This document shows positions 9,006-17,859 of a stretch of 64,000 bases of DNA, one piece after another. Made by a program: the position numbers and the translations under genes. Below the pieces are notes generated by a model that had not been told where the DNA came from, ran no database searches, and was given only the letters and a program-made list of their open reading frames with translations. The stretch covers positions 1-64,000 of the forward strand of contig NZ_QXED01000017.1 of assembly GCF_003583365.1 (NCBI RefSeq), in the 5' to 3' direction. Source of the stretch: Fibrisoma montanum (GTDB lineage: Bacteria > Bacteroidota > Bacteroidia > Cytophagales > Spirosomataceae). Each line of letters starts with the position of its first letter. Position 1 is the first letter of the stretch.

Positions 9006-9620
9006 ATGCCATTTTTAGTACTTGATCTCGAAATGACCGGTCCGGAACCGGACTACAATGAGATTATTCAGGTTGGTGCGGTACTGTTCGACGACAACTG
9101 GATTGAGAAAGGCCAATACCTTACCAACGTTTATCCGGAGAACGAAGATGCCTTTTCGTCGCACTCCGAAAAAATCCATAATCTATCGCTGGCCGATCTT
9201 CAGGACGCGCCAATGATCTATGATGTGCTGCCCGAGCTGGAGGAATGGATCATCAAGCAGTTAGGTATTCGCAAAACGCAGCAAACGACCGACAATGAGT
9301 TTTACCTGCGCAATGTGATCATCTGCGGACAGAGCGTTATCAACGACATAAATTTTCTGAAAGAAGCCTACCGCTACGAAAAACTGAAGTGGCCCTACTC
9401 CCGGACACTGGTCGATCTGCACACGCTGAGCTATTTTGTGTTCCGGATTCTGCGCAAAAACGGCCGACCCGTGCCGCGCGGCCTCAGTCTGCGCGATATT
9501 GCCGGGCATTTTGGTCTGGAGCGGGAAGGCGATTTTCACAATGCCCTCGAAGACGCCATCCTGACGGCGCAGTGCCTGAAAGAAGTGTTCAGGCTGGGCG
9601 ATGGCATGACACTACCCTAG
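9006..9620 (+). CDS. DEDDh-type 3'-5' exonuclease (oligoribonuclease/RNase T-like)
   Basis: A 204-aa exonuclease of the DEDD superfamily that should remove nucleotides from 3' ends of RNA or DNA. Exo I is DLEMTG (residues 6-11), which supplies the first Asp and Glu. Exo II lies around GQSVINDINFL, with Asp. Exo III is HNALEDA near the C-terminus, with the DEDDh His and Asp. It resembles oligoribonuclease in size and in the DLEMTG spelling, but the middle is divergent, so the exact substrate is uncertain. Its last nine bases overlap the 3' end of the convergent CHAT gene. Confidence 0.8.
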   Translation: MPFLVLDLEMTGPEPDYNEIIQVGAVLFDDNWIEKGQYLTNVYPENEDAFSSHSEKIHNLSLADLQDAPMIYDVLPELEEWIIKQLGIRKTQQTTDNEFYLRNVIICGQSVINDINFLKEAYRYEKLKWPYSRTLVDLHTLSYFVFRILRKNGRPVPRGLSLRDIAGHFGLEREGDFHNALEDAILTAQCLKEVFRLGDGMTLP

Positions 9621-12377
9621 CGGCCGTCGGCCCCGGGCCCATAGGCTGGACACCCAGCTCCCTCCGGCAACAAGGATCAGTCCGGCCGCCCAGCGCCACG
9701 GACTGGCCCGTTCGAGGGGGCGGGTATCGCCAATCAGGATCAGGCCCGCCCACTGGTTCGGCAATTGTTCGAAGCGACTGGCTGTTCTTAGCCAATCCTG
9801 CTTAGCCTTTTGCAGAGCAACGTCTTTAGGCAGCCCTTCCCCTAAATACTTGAATAGTAATCTGGATAATTCGTAAGTGGCTTTGCTGTCGACACCCCAC
9901 AGGGTTGTCACAACGCTGGGCACTCCTAGTGAGGCTAGCCCCCGGGCCAGACTGAACACCCCCTCTCCCCGTTGATTTACTCCTACCCCCGTCTTGCAGG
10001 CCGTCAACACCGCCAACTGGGTGTGAGGCAGCGTACCGTCGCCCAGTTCCGACAACCGTAGGGTGGAGTCGGCGAAGTAGATCACCGGTTCACGGTCAGC
10101 ACTGTCGGCGTCGGCATGGGTAAACAACTGCAGGATGCGGCAAGCCGGGGCCTGCGTCAGAAAAGCACCACGAGTAGCTTCCTGATGGGTTAATAAAGTA
10201 GAGGCACCAAACTGTCGGGCGATTGAACGTAGCGCTTCATCTGACCCCAGCAACGTTGCCTGGTGCAAAGCGGGAGCAAATCGCACAGGTGCCATTCCCA
10301 GAAAATTGTTGCCCGACCAGCCAAACACGGGCGAATCAAGCCTTTCTTTCAGGAGCAGGCGGGCCGAATAGATGTAGCTAAAAGCGTAGTCGTTTACCAG
10401 ATAACGCGGTTCGGCCAGTGAGCCACCACGGTTCAGAACGTCGAACGGAATAACTTCTCCATCCGACGATACAATGACCCGCCCGTTGGGTAAGGTAAGT
10501 GGGGCAAGTACTTGCTGGTATAAACGGTAGCCTAATGTCAGAAACCGTCCTAATTCGGATCGGCGGTTCAATGCTTCAGTGGACGCCAATAGCCGCTTAA
10601 ATTCCCTTACCTCCCGGCTATGTGCGGTGATTGGCTTTTGTGTGAGCGAAGCTCCGTCGGCTGTTACACCCAGAACGTAAAACGCGTTATCGCCTTCAAA
10701 GTAGCTTACAAACGACGCCTTCTCTGCTTTCAGATAACGTTGCAGATCATCGAGAGACGTAGTGGTCGTATCGTACCTGTAGCGAAAATAAGACGGACTG
10801 GTTTGCTCCAACCGCTTCAGGAAGTTATCAAATTGTTCCTGAGCATTGGTCAACGCTGTCTGCAGACTATCATAGGTCATCGTCCCGGCTTGTTGATTCG
10901 ACAAGCGCTTTTGCAACGAGGCCTTTGTTGTCCGTAGGCTTTCTTCCTGCTGCGCCTGCTGGGGGGATAGTTGCTGACGAGCACCTAGCTCATTTAGTTT
11001 ATCAACCAGCATCACCGCCCGACTTTTTTCAATGAACCGAAACGCCTGTTCAGCATTACCCAACCGCCAGCAGGTCTCGATCGCCCGTTCGTAAATACCC
11101 CGCGTTTTCTTCCGCCAGTATAACTTCGATTGCTGGCCGGTGTGCTCCCAGCGCATGTAATCAATCATTTGATCCACCTTCTGATACGTATTGAGAGCGT
11201 GGATGAGTCGCTGGCGACTATTAGTAGCAATACCGTAATCAAGCCACGTATCAGCTTTGTCCTGCATTAGCGTGAGCAACGCTTCCTTACGAAGCGCCAG
11301 CCGAACCGTTTCTGCCGGTGGATTTTCGGTTGGATCTGTTTGAGTAAAGTCACTCAGCAGGCTATTGAGTCCTTGTTGATACAGCGTCAGCGCTTTATCA
11401 AACTGACCTGTTTTCCAATAACAGGCAGCGAGATTATCCAGAATTCGGGCCCGAATCAACCTGTTCTTCTGCAGCGCGAGTGCCCGCTCATTGCATTGGA
11501 TTGCCAGCCCGTACAACTTTTGTTGGTAATACAGAAACCCAAGATTTATCTGCACGGTAGCCTGCAATTCCTCGTCATTGGCCTTCAGTATCATAGAAGC
11601 GGCCCGCTTATATGATTCAACTGCCAGGGCGAAACTACCCCGTTTACTCTCAATATCGCCCAGCAAGAGGTAGTAAGCCCCCAGGTTAGTTTGCCCTACG
11701 GTATGCGCCAACTGAATCGCCTGCTGAGCATAGGTGGTTGCCTCGTCATAGCGCCTGAGCCAGTAAAGGCCATACGCTTTTTCACGTAGCAACAAGGCTC
11801 TTGATGCGTTATCACGGATTAACAACGCCCATTGCTGTCCTTCTTCAGCATGGACAATCGTTTGCTCATAATCCCCTTCCGACGAAGACAAATACGCCAG
11901 ATTAACCCGGGCCTGAATCCCCCATGATCGGCTTTGAGGCCATTTCATGGCTTTTTTTAAAGCCTGGCCGAACGCTTTTTTGGCCCAATCGACCTTACCT
12001 TCTACCGAATACAGGTAGCCCGACAGACAAAAAGCCTGAGCTAGCAACGGATCGGCCTTCGGGTTACGTTGCCCTAAGTGCAAGGCCCGGTTAATGGTTG
12101 TTCGTGCCGAATCATTCTGTTCTATGAGCACGAATTGATTCCCCCTGAATACCAGCAGCCAGACATATGCAGAATCCGTCGGGTACCCACAGGCAAGCCA
12201 TCGTTTTTGCAAGTCACTGGCCTTTTTTAGAGCTGCTTCGGGCTTCAATGTAGTCTGGTGACCGAGTGCCAGCACATCCTCCCGGATGCGTACGCATTGG
12301 GCATAGGAATCTCTTCCGGCCGCCAGCCAGCTAGTCAGTATAACTCCTATCAGCCAACCATACCGCATACGGAACAC
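9612..12377 (-). CDS. Exported TPR-CHAT domain protein (caspase-fold protease)
   Basis: A 921-aa protein with a signal peptide (to about residue 27, ...DSYAQ). It has a long run of tetratricopeptide-like helices (about 40-420), a coiled stretch (about 440-520) and a C-terminal CHAT domain (about 590-880). A C-terminal hydrophobic segment follows (WAAGLILVAGGSWV). CHAT proteins are relatives of caspases and separase. The expected catalytic dyad is present: His754 in FTHAD and Cys794 in TACKTG, followed by GEGVFSLARGLASLG and the W-G-V-D motif. The domain should face the periplasm, anchored at its C-terminus. The ATG three codons in (12368) is an alternative start. It lies 12 bases after the subtilisin-like gene, in one operon with it. 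Target unknown. Confidence 0.85.
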   Translation of the reverse strand: MFRMRYGWLIGVILTSWLAAGRDSYAQCVRIREDVLALGHQTTLKPEAALKKASDLQKRWLACGYPTDSAYVWLLVFRGNQFVLIEQNDSARTTINRALHLGQRNPKADPLLAQAFCLSGYLYSVEGKVDWAKKAFGQALKKAMKWPQSRSWGIQARVNLAYLSSSEGDYEQTIVHAEEGQQWALLIRDNASRALLLREKAYGLYWLRRYDEATTYAQQAIQLAHTVGQTNLGAYYLLLGDIESKRGSFALAVESYKRAASMILKANDEELQATVQINLGFLYYQQKLYGLAIQCNERALALQKNRLIRARILDNLAACYWKTGQFDKALTLYQQGLNSLLSDFTQTDPTENPPAETVRLALRKEALLTLMQDKADTWLDYGIATNSRQRLIHALNTYQKVDQMIDYMRWEHTGQQSKLYWRKKTRGIYERAIETCWRLGNAEQAFRFIEKSRAVMLVDKLNELGARQQLSPQQAQQEESLRTTKASLQKRLSNQQAGTMTYDSLQTALTNAQEQFDNFLKRLEQTSPSYFRYRYDTTTTSLDDLQRYLKAEKASFVSYFEGDNAFYVLGVTADGASLTQKPITAHSREVREFKRLLASTEALNRRSELGRFLTLGYRLYQQVLAPLTLPNGRVIVSSDGEVIPFDVLNRGGSLAEPRYLVNDYAFSYIYSARLLLKERLDSPVFGWSGNNFLGMAPVRFAPALHQATLLGSDEALRSIARQFGASTLLTHQEATRGAFLTQAPACRILQLFTHADADSADREPVIYFADSTLRLSELGDGTLPHTQLAVLTACKTGVGVNQRGEGVFSLARGLASLGVPSVVTTLWGVDSKATYELSRLLFKYLGEGLPKDVALQKAKQDWLRTASRFEQLPNQWAGLILIGDTRPLERASPWRWAAGLILVAGGSWVSSLWARGRRPLG

Positions 12378-12389
12378 ACTTTTGCAGCC

Positions 12390-13817
12390 TTATTCAACAG
12401 GTACCAATAGCCCGTCTGCAATAAAAGCGTTGAGCGAACTAATCAGTCCCTGGTTGGGCATTGCCCTCAACAGCGCCTTCCGCGTTGAATTCTTATTCGG
12501 CAAGCGTGCCTGTAAAGCGGCAAACGCGCTGGCGTAAGGTGTTGCATATGAAGACCCCTTTACGGGTGGTAATCCAGGCAAATCAACGAGCGGCTCCTGG
12601 AACATCGCATCCTGACCGCTACCAATGCCGACATTCACGAATGTCGGCGAAAAATTCTCTGCGACCGCAAAGCCGTTATTCATCGAATTAACCGTCGTCA
12701 CCGTAACTACGTTAGCAAACTGACTACTGTAGCAGGCTGGGTAGCGCTTGTCAATATCGAGATTAACCGTCTGTCCCGGATCAAGATCACCCCGGTTTCC
12801 GGCTGCATTTATGAGCCATATTTTAGCACGCTGCAACCGGGTTACGTATTGAGTCATCAAGTCATTTTCGACACTATCGTAAAAGCCCCAACTTGCATTG
12901 ATTATAGTTGGCCGCTCACGCAGATGACTGGACAACAGGTACTCGAATCCGCAAAAGATATTAAACAGCAAGCCAATCCCTTCGCGGTCTATCACTTTCA
13001 GGGGCAGTATACGCACCGGACGGTTCAGCGCCTGGCTCACCCGGCTGATAATGGCCGCAATCCGGCTGCCGTGCTTACTTCGCTCGTCGTCATCATACGG
13101 GTTATTCTGATCGTGCACAAAGTCCCAGCCGATGTAGTCTGGTTCAATCGACCCACACATGGGATGGCCGCCATTATGCAGAATTGGTATAGATTCTACG
13201 TTAGGATATGCAAAGTCGATGCCGGTGTCCATCACGGCCACGATTGGGTAGCCGGACCAACGCGCTGATCTTGCCAGAATACGTCGGAGTTGCTGATCGA
13301 AGGAAGCCGGTCTGATGGGTACGACAGAATCACTTCCATCCGACGATTTTTTGACCCTTGGTGGTGGCGGAGGAGGCTGCTCTGTATCCGGACTAAATTG
13401 CACATCGTTGGCACTGCTCTTCGTTACCTTCGGCGGTGGTGGAGGTGGCTGCTCTGTATCTGGACTGTATTGAATCGCAATGTCCCCGGTCAGCAGGTGT
13501 GCTTCCGAATCCTGTTCGCCCTCCAAAAGCACCAGGTTTGGATTACAACGGCATACAGCAATCACCTTTGCCTTTGCTTTCAGTTTAGATCGGTCCGTCC
13601 GAGCATCATCGCCTTCTATGAACACCGTACGGGCCTGATCGAACAAAGGTCTATCAAGCCGGGTAACCAATTGATTCCGAACAACCAAACGGGTCGGGTT
13701 TCCGGGATAAGGCACTACGTCAGGAATGTCGCGGCCTTTATTCCTTAACTCAATTATACGATCATGAAAATTTACTCGGTCTCGTGTCAACTGATTGGAC
13801 TCGTGAGGCTTGCTCAT
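12390..13817 (-). CDS. Subtilisin-like serine protease (S8), cytoplasmic
   Basis: A 475-aa protease. The S8 catalytic triad is visible: Asp197 (VMDTGID), His249 (KHGSR) and Ser423 (GSSYATP), plus the oxyanion Asn in NAAGN. The His motif is HGSRIA rather than the usual HGTHVAG. No signal peptide is seen, so the enzyme should be cytoplasmic. Residues 1-110 form an N-terminal domain that was not recognised. It is followed by a tandem repeat of about 24 residues (SPDTEQPPPPPP, twice), a probable flexible linker before the protease domain. It precedes the CHAT gene in the same operon and follows sigma and anti-sigma-like genes, which suggests a controlled proteolytic pair. Confidence 0.85.
   Translation of the reverse strand: MSKPHESNQLTRDRVNFHDRIIELRNKGRDIPDVVPYPGNPTRLVVRNQLVTRLDRPLFDQARTVFIEGDDARTDRSKLKAKAKVIAVCRCNPNLVLLEGEQDSEAHLLTGDIAIQYSPDTEQPPPPPPKVTKSSANDVQFSPDTEQPPPPPPRVKKSSDGSDSVVPIRPASFDQQLRRILARSARWSGYPIVAVMDTGIDFAYPNVESIPILHNGGHPMCGSIEPDYIGWDFVHDQNNPYDDDERSKHGSRIAAIISRVSQALNRPVRILPLKVIDREGIGLLFNIFCGFEYLLSSHLRERPTIINASWGFYDSVENDLMTQYVTRLQRAKIWLINAAGNRGDLDPGQTVNLDIDKRYPACYSSQFANVVTVTTVNSMNNGFAVAENFSPTFVNVGIGSGQDAMFQEPLVDLPGLPPVKGSSYATPYASAFAALQARLPNKNSTRKALLRAMPNQGLISSLNAFIADGLLVPVE
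13358..13472 (-). repeat. 72-bp-period tandem repeat in the S8 protease linker
   Basis: Two copies of a 24-codon unit encode the SPDTEQPPPPPP segments. The copies differ at several bases, so the duplication is not very recent. The repeat lengthens the proline linker between the N-terminal and protease domains. Confidence 0.7.
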
Positions 13818-14044
13818 ACATAGGGTCAGTAAATAGTGGATTAATCAGTTCAGTCCAGGAGCAATCTATGGTAAACGAAGGCGGCACTTCTCTTGCCTAG
13901 ATTGACCAATGGCTTAGTCGCAATACTTCCCTTAAACGGTAACAAGCCCAACGAATCAAGTGCATTGAGCTCGACAATGACTATAATGTCACAAATTATG
14001 CACTGGCAGAAACAGAAGAGGTTACTTACTTTTTCTGATATAAG
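13818..14044. other. Gap between the anti-sigma-like and S8 genes
   Basis: This stretch of 227 bases breaks the otherwise tight minus-strand cluster. No convincing open frame, terminator or full-consensus -7 box was seen. A separate promoter for the protease pair may lie here. If the upstream ECF sigma factor drives the pair, its recognition site should be found in this gap. Confidence 0.4.
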
Positions 14045-14830
14045 TCAAAGTTGCTCTATCAATAGTTCAGCCGCTCCTTTCTCATCCAAGTTCTCATCAA
14101 TTACCCGTTGAAGCAATATTTTAGCTTCCCGTTTATCTTCCGGTCGACCACGCTTCAAGTAAGCGAGAGCCTGGTAAAATAAACCAGGATTGGCGCTGAG
14201 ATCCAGTTGGCTTAACCGGCGAAACTGAGTAATCGCTTGGTCGTAGTTTCCCAGCCGGAGGGAAACAACGCCCGCGTATTTCAACGCCGTGTCGTTGTCA
14301 GGCTGTCGCTGAAGTATACCCTCGAACACCCGGCCGGCGTCGGCCAGTCGATCCGTATTGAAATACTCTACCCCGGTCTGCAGGCTGTCAGCTTCGCCAC
14401 CCATTGACGGCGACAGGGTTGAAAAATTGTCGGTGATGTATTGGTCGACCCGGGTGTTCAGGTCGGTGGTTTGCGCTATCTCCGTCTGCCCGTCCAGCCC
14501 CGATGAGAAACGCACAAAGTACCAGCCAAAACCCAGCAACAAGACAAGGCTGGCCGCTGCCGCAATCCACCGGCCAGACGTACCGCCCCAGAGCGGACGC
14601 ACGGGGGTTTCTTCCTCAAAGGCGGTGTCGGGCAGCTGGTGCCGGAGCGTTTCAAACTCGGCCCGGCGCTGCTGGCGGGCTTCCTCCCGCGCGGCCTGCT
14701 TTGTCAGCAGATAAAACGCCAGGGCGTCGGCCAGAGCCGGATCCGTCCGGAGCGCATCGTCAAACGCGGCTTTCTCCACCGGCGACAGCTGGCCGTTTAC
14801 ATACTTTTCGATTGTTACAAAATCATCCAT
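14045..14830 (-). CDS. Membrane TPR protein, probable anti-sigma factor
   Basis: A 261-aa protein with a cytoplasmic N-terminal part (1-87: IEKYVNGQLSPVEKAAFDDAL), one membrane helix (about 88-107) and a periplasmic tetratricopeptide region (about 150-255: DNDTALKYAGVVSLRLGNYDQAITQF). The N-terminal pattern of a short helical domain ending before a single membrane span is typical of Bacteroidota anti-sigma-like proteins encoded after ECF sigma genes. The zinc-binding HxxxCxxC motif is absent. It lies 70 bases downstream of the sigma factor gene and ahead of the S8 and CHAT genes. It is inferred to hold the sigma factor until a periplasmic signal is sensed by the TPRs. Confidence 0.7.
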   Translation of the reverse strand: MDDFVTIEKYVNGQLSPVEKAAFDDALRTDPALADALAFYLLTKQAAREEARQQRRAEFETLRHQLPDTAFEEETPVRPLWGGTSGRWIAAAASLVLLLGFGWYFVRFSSGLDGQTEIAQTTDLNTRVDQYITDNFSTLSPSMGGEADSLQTGVEYFNTDRLADAGRVFEGILQRQPDNDTALKYAGVVSLRLGNYDQAITQFRRLSQLDLSANPGLFYQALAYLKRGRPEDKREAKILLQRVIDENLDEKGAAELLIEQL

Positions 14831-14900
14831 ACAAATACGTCAATTAAACCGGTGGTCGATCACAAGCCGGGGTATCAGGGTATGTGTCCTGGCCCAGCCG

Positions 14901-15494
14901 CTAGTCAACTCCCTGCGTCCAGACCGCCCGCAGGCGCTCCAGGCATCTGAGCCGGCTGGTCTTCGCTACAGCAGCGGTGTTATAACCGATCTGCTGAGCG
15001 ATCTCTTCATCGGAGTATCCTTCGCCCCAGGCCATCAGCATGGCGTAACACTTATCGCCCAGCTCTTTCAGGTGGCGCTGCAGACGCTCCACACTCCCCT
15101 GCGCAATCAGGTTCTGCAGCACCGACCGTGCTTCGTCGGGCAGTTGCGCGTAGGAATCATCGAGCGAAAGGGCATCATGAACACTACTCCGATTAGTCGT
15201 CTTTTTCCGGATTAAGTCAACACATTTATTCGTAAATATTTGATAGATATACGTTTTGAGTTCAGAACGACCTTCAAAGCGTCCAGTGGTGACGTGTTCT
15301 ATTACGGAGAGGACCGTATCGGAGTAGGCGCTGGCGGTGTCGTCTTCGCTCAGCCGGTGTTTGTGGGTGCCGGATCGGATCAGGTAGGCGTACTTTTCGT
15401 ACAGCTTATTTTCAAAATACCGTCGCTGCGTACCTCCGGTCCGGATACCAGCGATCAAGTCTCCATCGGAAGGATGTTTCGGAAATTTCCGCAT
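14901..15494 (-). CDS. ECF-type RNA polymerase sigma factor
   Basis: A 197-aa sigma-70 family protein. Region 2 lies at about 20-105 (FENKLYEKYAYLIRSG ... LKTYIYQIFTNKCVDLIRKK). Region 4 lies at about 135-190 (CYAMLMAWGEGYSDEEIAQQIGYNTAAVAKTSRLRCLERL), with its helix-turn-helix. Domains 1.1 and 3 are absent, as in ECF factors. It is first in a minus-strand series with the TPR anti-sigma-like gene and then the S8 and CHAT protease genes. Such groupings recur in Bacteroidota. The genes it controls cannot be read from the sequence, but the two downstream proteases are the obvious candidates. Confidence 0.85.
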   Translation of the reverse strand: MRKFPKHPSDGDLIAGIRTGGTQRRYFENKLYEKYAYLIRSGTHKHRLSEDDTASAYSDTVLSVIEHVTTGRFEGRSELKTYIYQIFTNKCVDLIRKKTTNRSSVHDALSLDDSYAQLPDEARSVLQNLIAQGSVERLQRHLKELGDKCYAMLMAWGEGYSDEEIAQQIGYNTAAVAKTSRLRCLERLRAVWTQGVD

Positions 15495-15598
15495 AGAGGA
15501 AGGGGTTGGACACCGGTAAGGTACTGAATTTTAGCAAAAAGTCGGGCACAAACGGGTATTGACTTAACGAAACGGGTCAATCGCCAGGTCATCGGAAC

Positions 15599-16969
15599 CT
15601 ACCAGACTTCCAGTTCTTCGACCGACAGCGGGCAGCGAAACGACACGATGGTACCGGCCCCCGGTGCCGACTCAACCCTAAGCTGACCGTTCAGAGCAGC
15701 CGCTCGTTGCTGCAGGCTCCGGAGGCCGTTGCCGTAGCGGGGCGCATCCGGACCGGGTGAAAATCCGTCGCCGTCGTCGCGAACGGTTAGCCATAAGGTT
15801 CGTTCCTCCACCCCCACCGTCACGTAAACGTTATGAGCGTGTGCGTGCCGGATTACGTTGTGCAGCATTTCCTTCACCATCAGGAACAGGTCGCGCCGAC
15901 CATCCGGCGGCAGCACCCAGGCCGGATCGTTGGCGGGGAGTGTCAGATGCAGTTGCGTGGGCTGGTGTTCGAACAGACCGAGGGCGGTTTCGCGCAGCCG
16001 GAACGTAAAGCTCTCCAGCGATGTCTGGCTCGAATTCAGACTCCAGACAATCTCCCGCATGGACGCCACTACCCGTTTGGCCGTCTGCCCGATCTGCTTC
16101 AGGGTAGCTTTGGCCTGCTCGGACTGCTGATCCACCTGACGGGCGGCTACCTGGCTGAGCAGGCTGATGCTGCTCAGGTCAGAACCAACATCGTCGTGAA
16201 TATCGCGGGCAATGTCATCGCGGATACGTTGCAGTTTTTCCTGTTTCCGTTCGTTTTCGCGGAGCTGTTCGATAAGCTCCTCCTGATAGCGAATTTTTTC
16301 TAGTTCATTTTCCCGGTGCCGCAGCGACATTCCCAGCGTGAAGCACAGCACTTCGCCAACCACACCCAGTTGCAGGGGCGTGATGGGAAACGTTAAGGCG
16401 TTTTCGCCCTGCAGCAGCCACGAATCAGGCAGGTAGTTCATGAACAGCGCTATAATCGAGCCGATCAGCAACCACAACGTACCGGCAATGAAGTACGACA
16501 CGACGGGCTTACGCAGCCGGAAAATCTGCGGAACAATGTACAGGGCAATCGCGCTGATCGTCAGCCGATTGGCCATATACACCGCACTACGAACGCTGGC
16601 CGACACATCGAGCAGCCAGAGTAGCGTGTCGAGGATCAGAGCCCCGACGAACACGCCGGTCAGGCTCCGCATCAGCCGGTACGTCCGCGGGGCCTGCTCG
16701 CTTAAATCGATGAGCAGTATCGCAAACCGGATATACAGGATGTAGGCAATTGACTCAGCCAGGGTTTCGGGGTAATAGGCCCCGGGCTGATAATCGGGCA
16801 GCGCATACCCAATGTCGCTCAACCGAAAGTCGAGCACCATGCAGGCAATGTACAGGGCGTACTGCCAGTAAATTGGTTTCTGCTGCTGAAAGTAGCTCAG
16901 CAGGGAATAGAGCGCCATCATGATGAGCATGCCATCAATCATCAGGCGCGTATCAGCGGATGTGGGCAT
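15599..16969 (-). CDS. Orphan membrane sensor histidine kinase (7TM type, HisKA_3)
   Basis: A 456-aa kinase. The N-terminal half has about seven hydrophobic segments like the 7TMR-DISM receptors, but without the usual periplasmic sensor domain in front of them. A coiled linker (about 205-245) leads to a HisKA_3 dimerisation domain. The phosphorylated His is His258 in DIARDIHDDVGSDLSS. An HATPase domain (about 345-450) has MLHNVIRHAHA and DDGDGF. HisKA_3 kinases usually pair with NarL/LuxR-type regulators, but no regulator is adjacent. It lies 104 bases upstream of the ECF sigma gene in the same orientation, so it may feed into that cluster. Confidence 0.85.
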   Translation of the reverse strand: MPTSADTRLMIDGMLIMMALYSLLSYFQQQKPIYWQYALYIACMVLDFRLSDIGYALPDYQPGAYYPETLAESIAYILYIRFAILLIDLSEQAPRTYRLMRSLTGVFVGALILDTLLWLLDVSASVRSAVYMANRLTISAIALYIVPQIFRLRKPVVSYFIAGTLWLLIGSIIALFMNYLPDSWLLQGENALTFPITPLQLGVVGEVLCFTLGMSLRHRENELEKIRYQEELIEQLRENERKQEKLQRIRDDIARDIHDDVGSDLSSISLLSQVAARQVDQQSEQAKATLKQIGQTAKRVVASMREIVWSLNSSQTSLESFTFRLRETALGLFEHQPTQLHLTLPANDPAWVLPPDGRRDLFLMVKEMLHNVIRHAHAHNVYVTVGVEERTLWLTVRDDGDGFSPGPDAPRYGNGLRSLQQRAAALNGQLRVESAPGAGTIVSFRCPLSVEELEVW

Positions 16970-17243
16970 ACGGATAAAGCATCAGCACTATTGCCTGTCG
17001 GCTTTTTTAGAACCAGAATTCCGGCTACACCTGGCCGTTTCTACGTACTACTCCGGATTGCTATAAGTAAAAATACGCATTTAACTGCCCGTTGTATCGG
17101 CTCTCTGCTATTTTTTCGCAGATTTGTCCGTAGTGGCTGAACGCAATTGCGCCAGTTACTATACGACACTGTCAGCAACGCTTTTCGATTCTACCTACGC
17201 CGTACTCCAACTCGTTTACGCCTTCCCTTTTTAACTGCCTCCT
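16970..17243. other. Intergenic region, possible small RNA
   Basis: About 270 bases lie between the start of the histidine kinase gene and a plus-directed terminator at 17244-17277. No open reading frame of note is present. The terminator has no plus-strand gene in front of it, so a short transcript could start here. No full-consensus promoter was found. Confidence 0.3.
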
Positions 17244-17277
17244 GACACGCACCGACCAGTCGGTGCGTGTCGTTTTT
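17244..17277 (+). terminator. Rho-independent terminator pointing right
   Basis: A 13-bp perfect stem (17244-17256 with 17259-17271) is followed by CGTTTTT. The T-tract reaches the stop codon of the pseudouridine synthase gene on the other strand. On the minus strand no T-tract follows, so it acts mainly for plus-strand transcription, where no gene is annotated. Confidence 0.7.
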
Positions 17278-17857
17278 AGCGGAGCCGCAACCCCGCCATC
17301 ACCTGCGCCTTTGTCAGCAGCCGTACATCACCGGGCTGCATGCCTTCCGCGGTCAACTCTTCAATGGCCCAGCGAACCAGCCGGAGCGTGGGAAACCCAA
17401 CGGCCGCCGTCATTTTTCGCACCTGCCGGTTCTTGCCTTCGTGCAGGGTAATGGCCACCCAAGAGGTCGGGATGTTAGCCCGAAACCGGATCGGTGGGTT
17501 CCTGTCCGGCAGGATGGGTTCCGGCACCAAACGGGCGTCGGCCGGGAGCGTATGATACGGTTTGCCATCCACTGAAATCGTCACGCCTGTTGCTAGTTGC
17601 TGCAACGCTTCGTCCGTAATTTGCCCGTCCACCTGAACGTAGTACGTCCGGTTGTGCCGAAACTTTGGATTGAGGAGCCGGTGGTTAAGCGCCTTATCGC
17701 TCGTCAGCAGGAGTAAACCCTCGCTGTCGGCATCGAGCCGCCCTACGGGGTATACGTCCTTCGCGAAGTCGAACGCCAGATCCGCCAGGGTCGATTTATC
17801 CCCTTCCCGACTGAATTGCGACAGCATCAGGTAGGGTTTGTAAATGAGAAAATACAC
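17276..17857 (-). CDS. rRNA pseudouridine synthase (RsuA/RluE family)
   Basis: A 193-aa enzyme that converts a uridine in rRNA to pseudouridine. The start MYFLIYKPYLMLSQF is typical of RluE-type proteins, which lack the N-terminal S4 domain. The catalytic Asp is in GRLDADSEGLLLLT (about residues 38-51). The family motif (EGKNRQVRKM, about 151-160) is present. Its length fits RluE (U2457 of 23S rRNA in E. coli), but the target base here is inferred. It ends 58 bases upstream of nothing else on the strand and follows the exonuclease III gene by 58 bases. Confidence 0.85.
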   Translation of the reverse strand: MYFLIYKPYLMLSQFSREGDKSTLADLAFDFAKDVYPVGRLDADSEGLLLLTSDKALNHRLLNPKFRHNRTYYVQVDGQITDEALQQLATGVTISVDGKPYHTLPADARLVPEPILPDRNPPIRFRANIPTSWVAITLHEGKNRQVRKMTAAVGFPTLRLVRWAIEELTAEGMQPGDVRLLTKAQVMAGLRLR

Positions 17858-17859
17858 GG

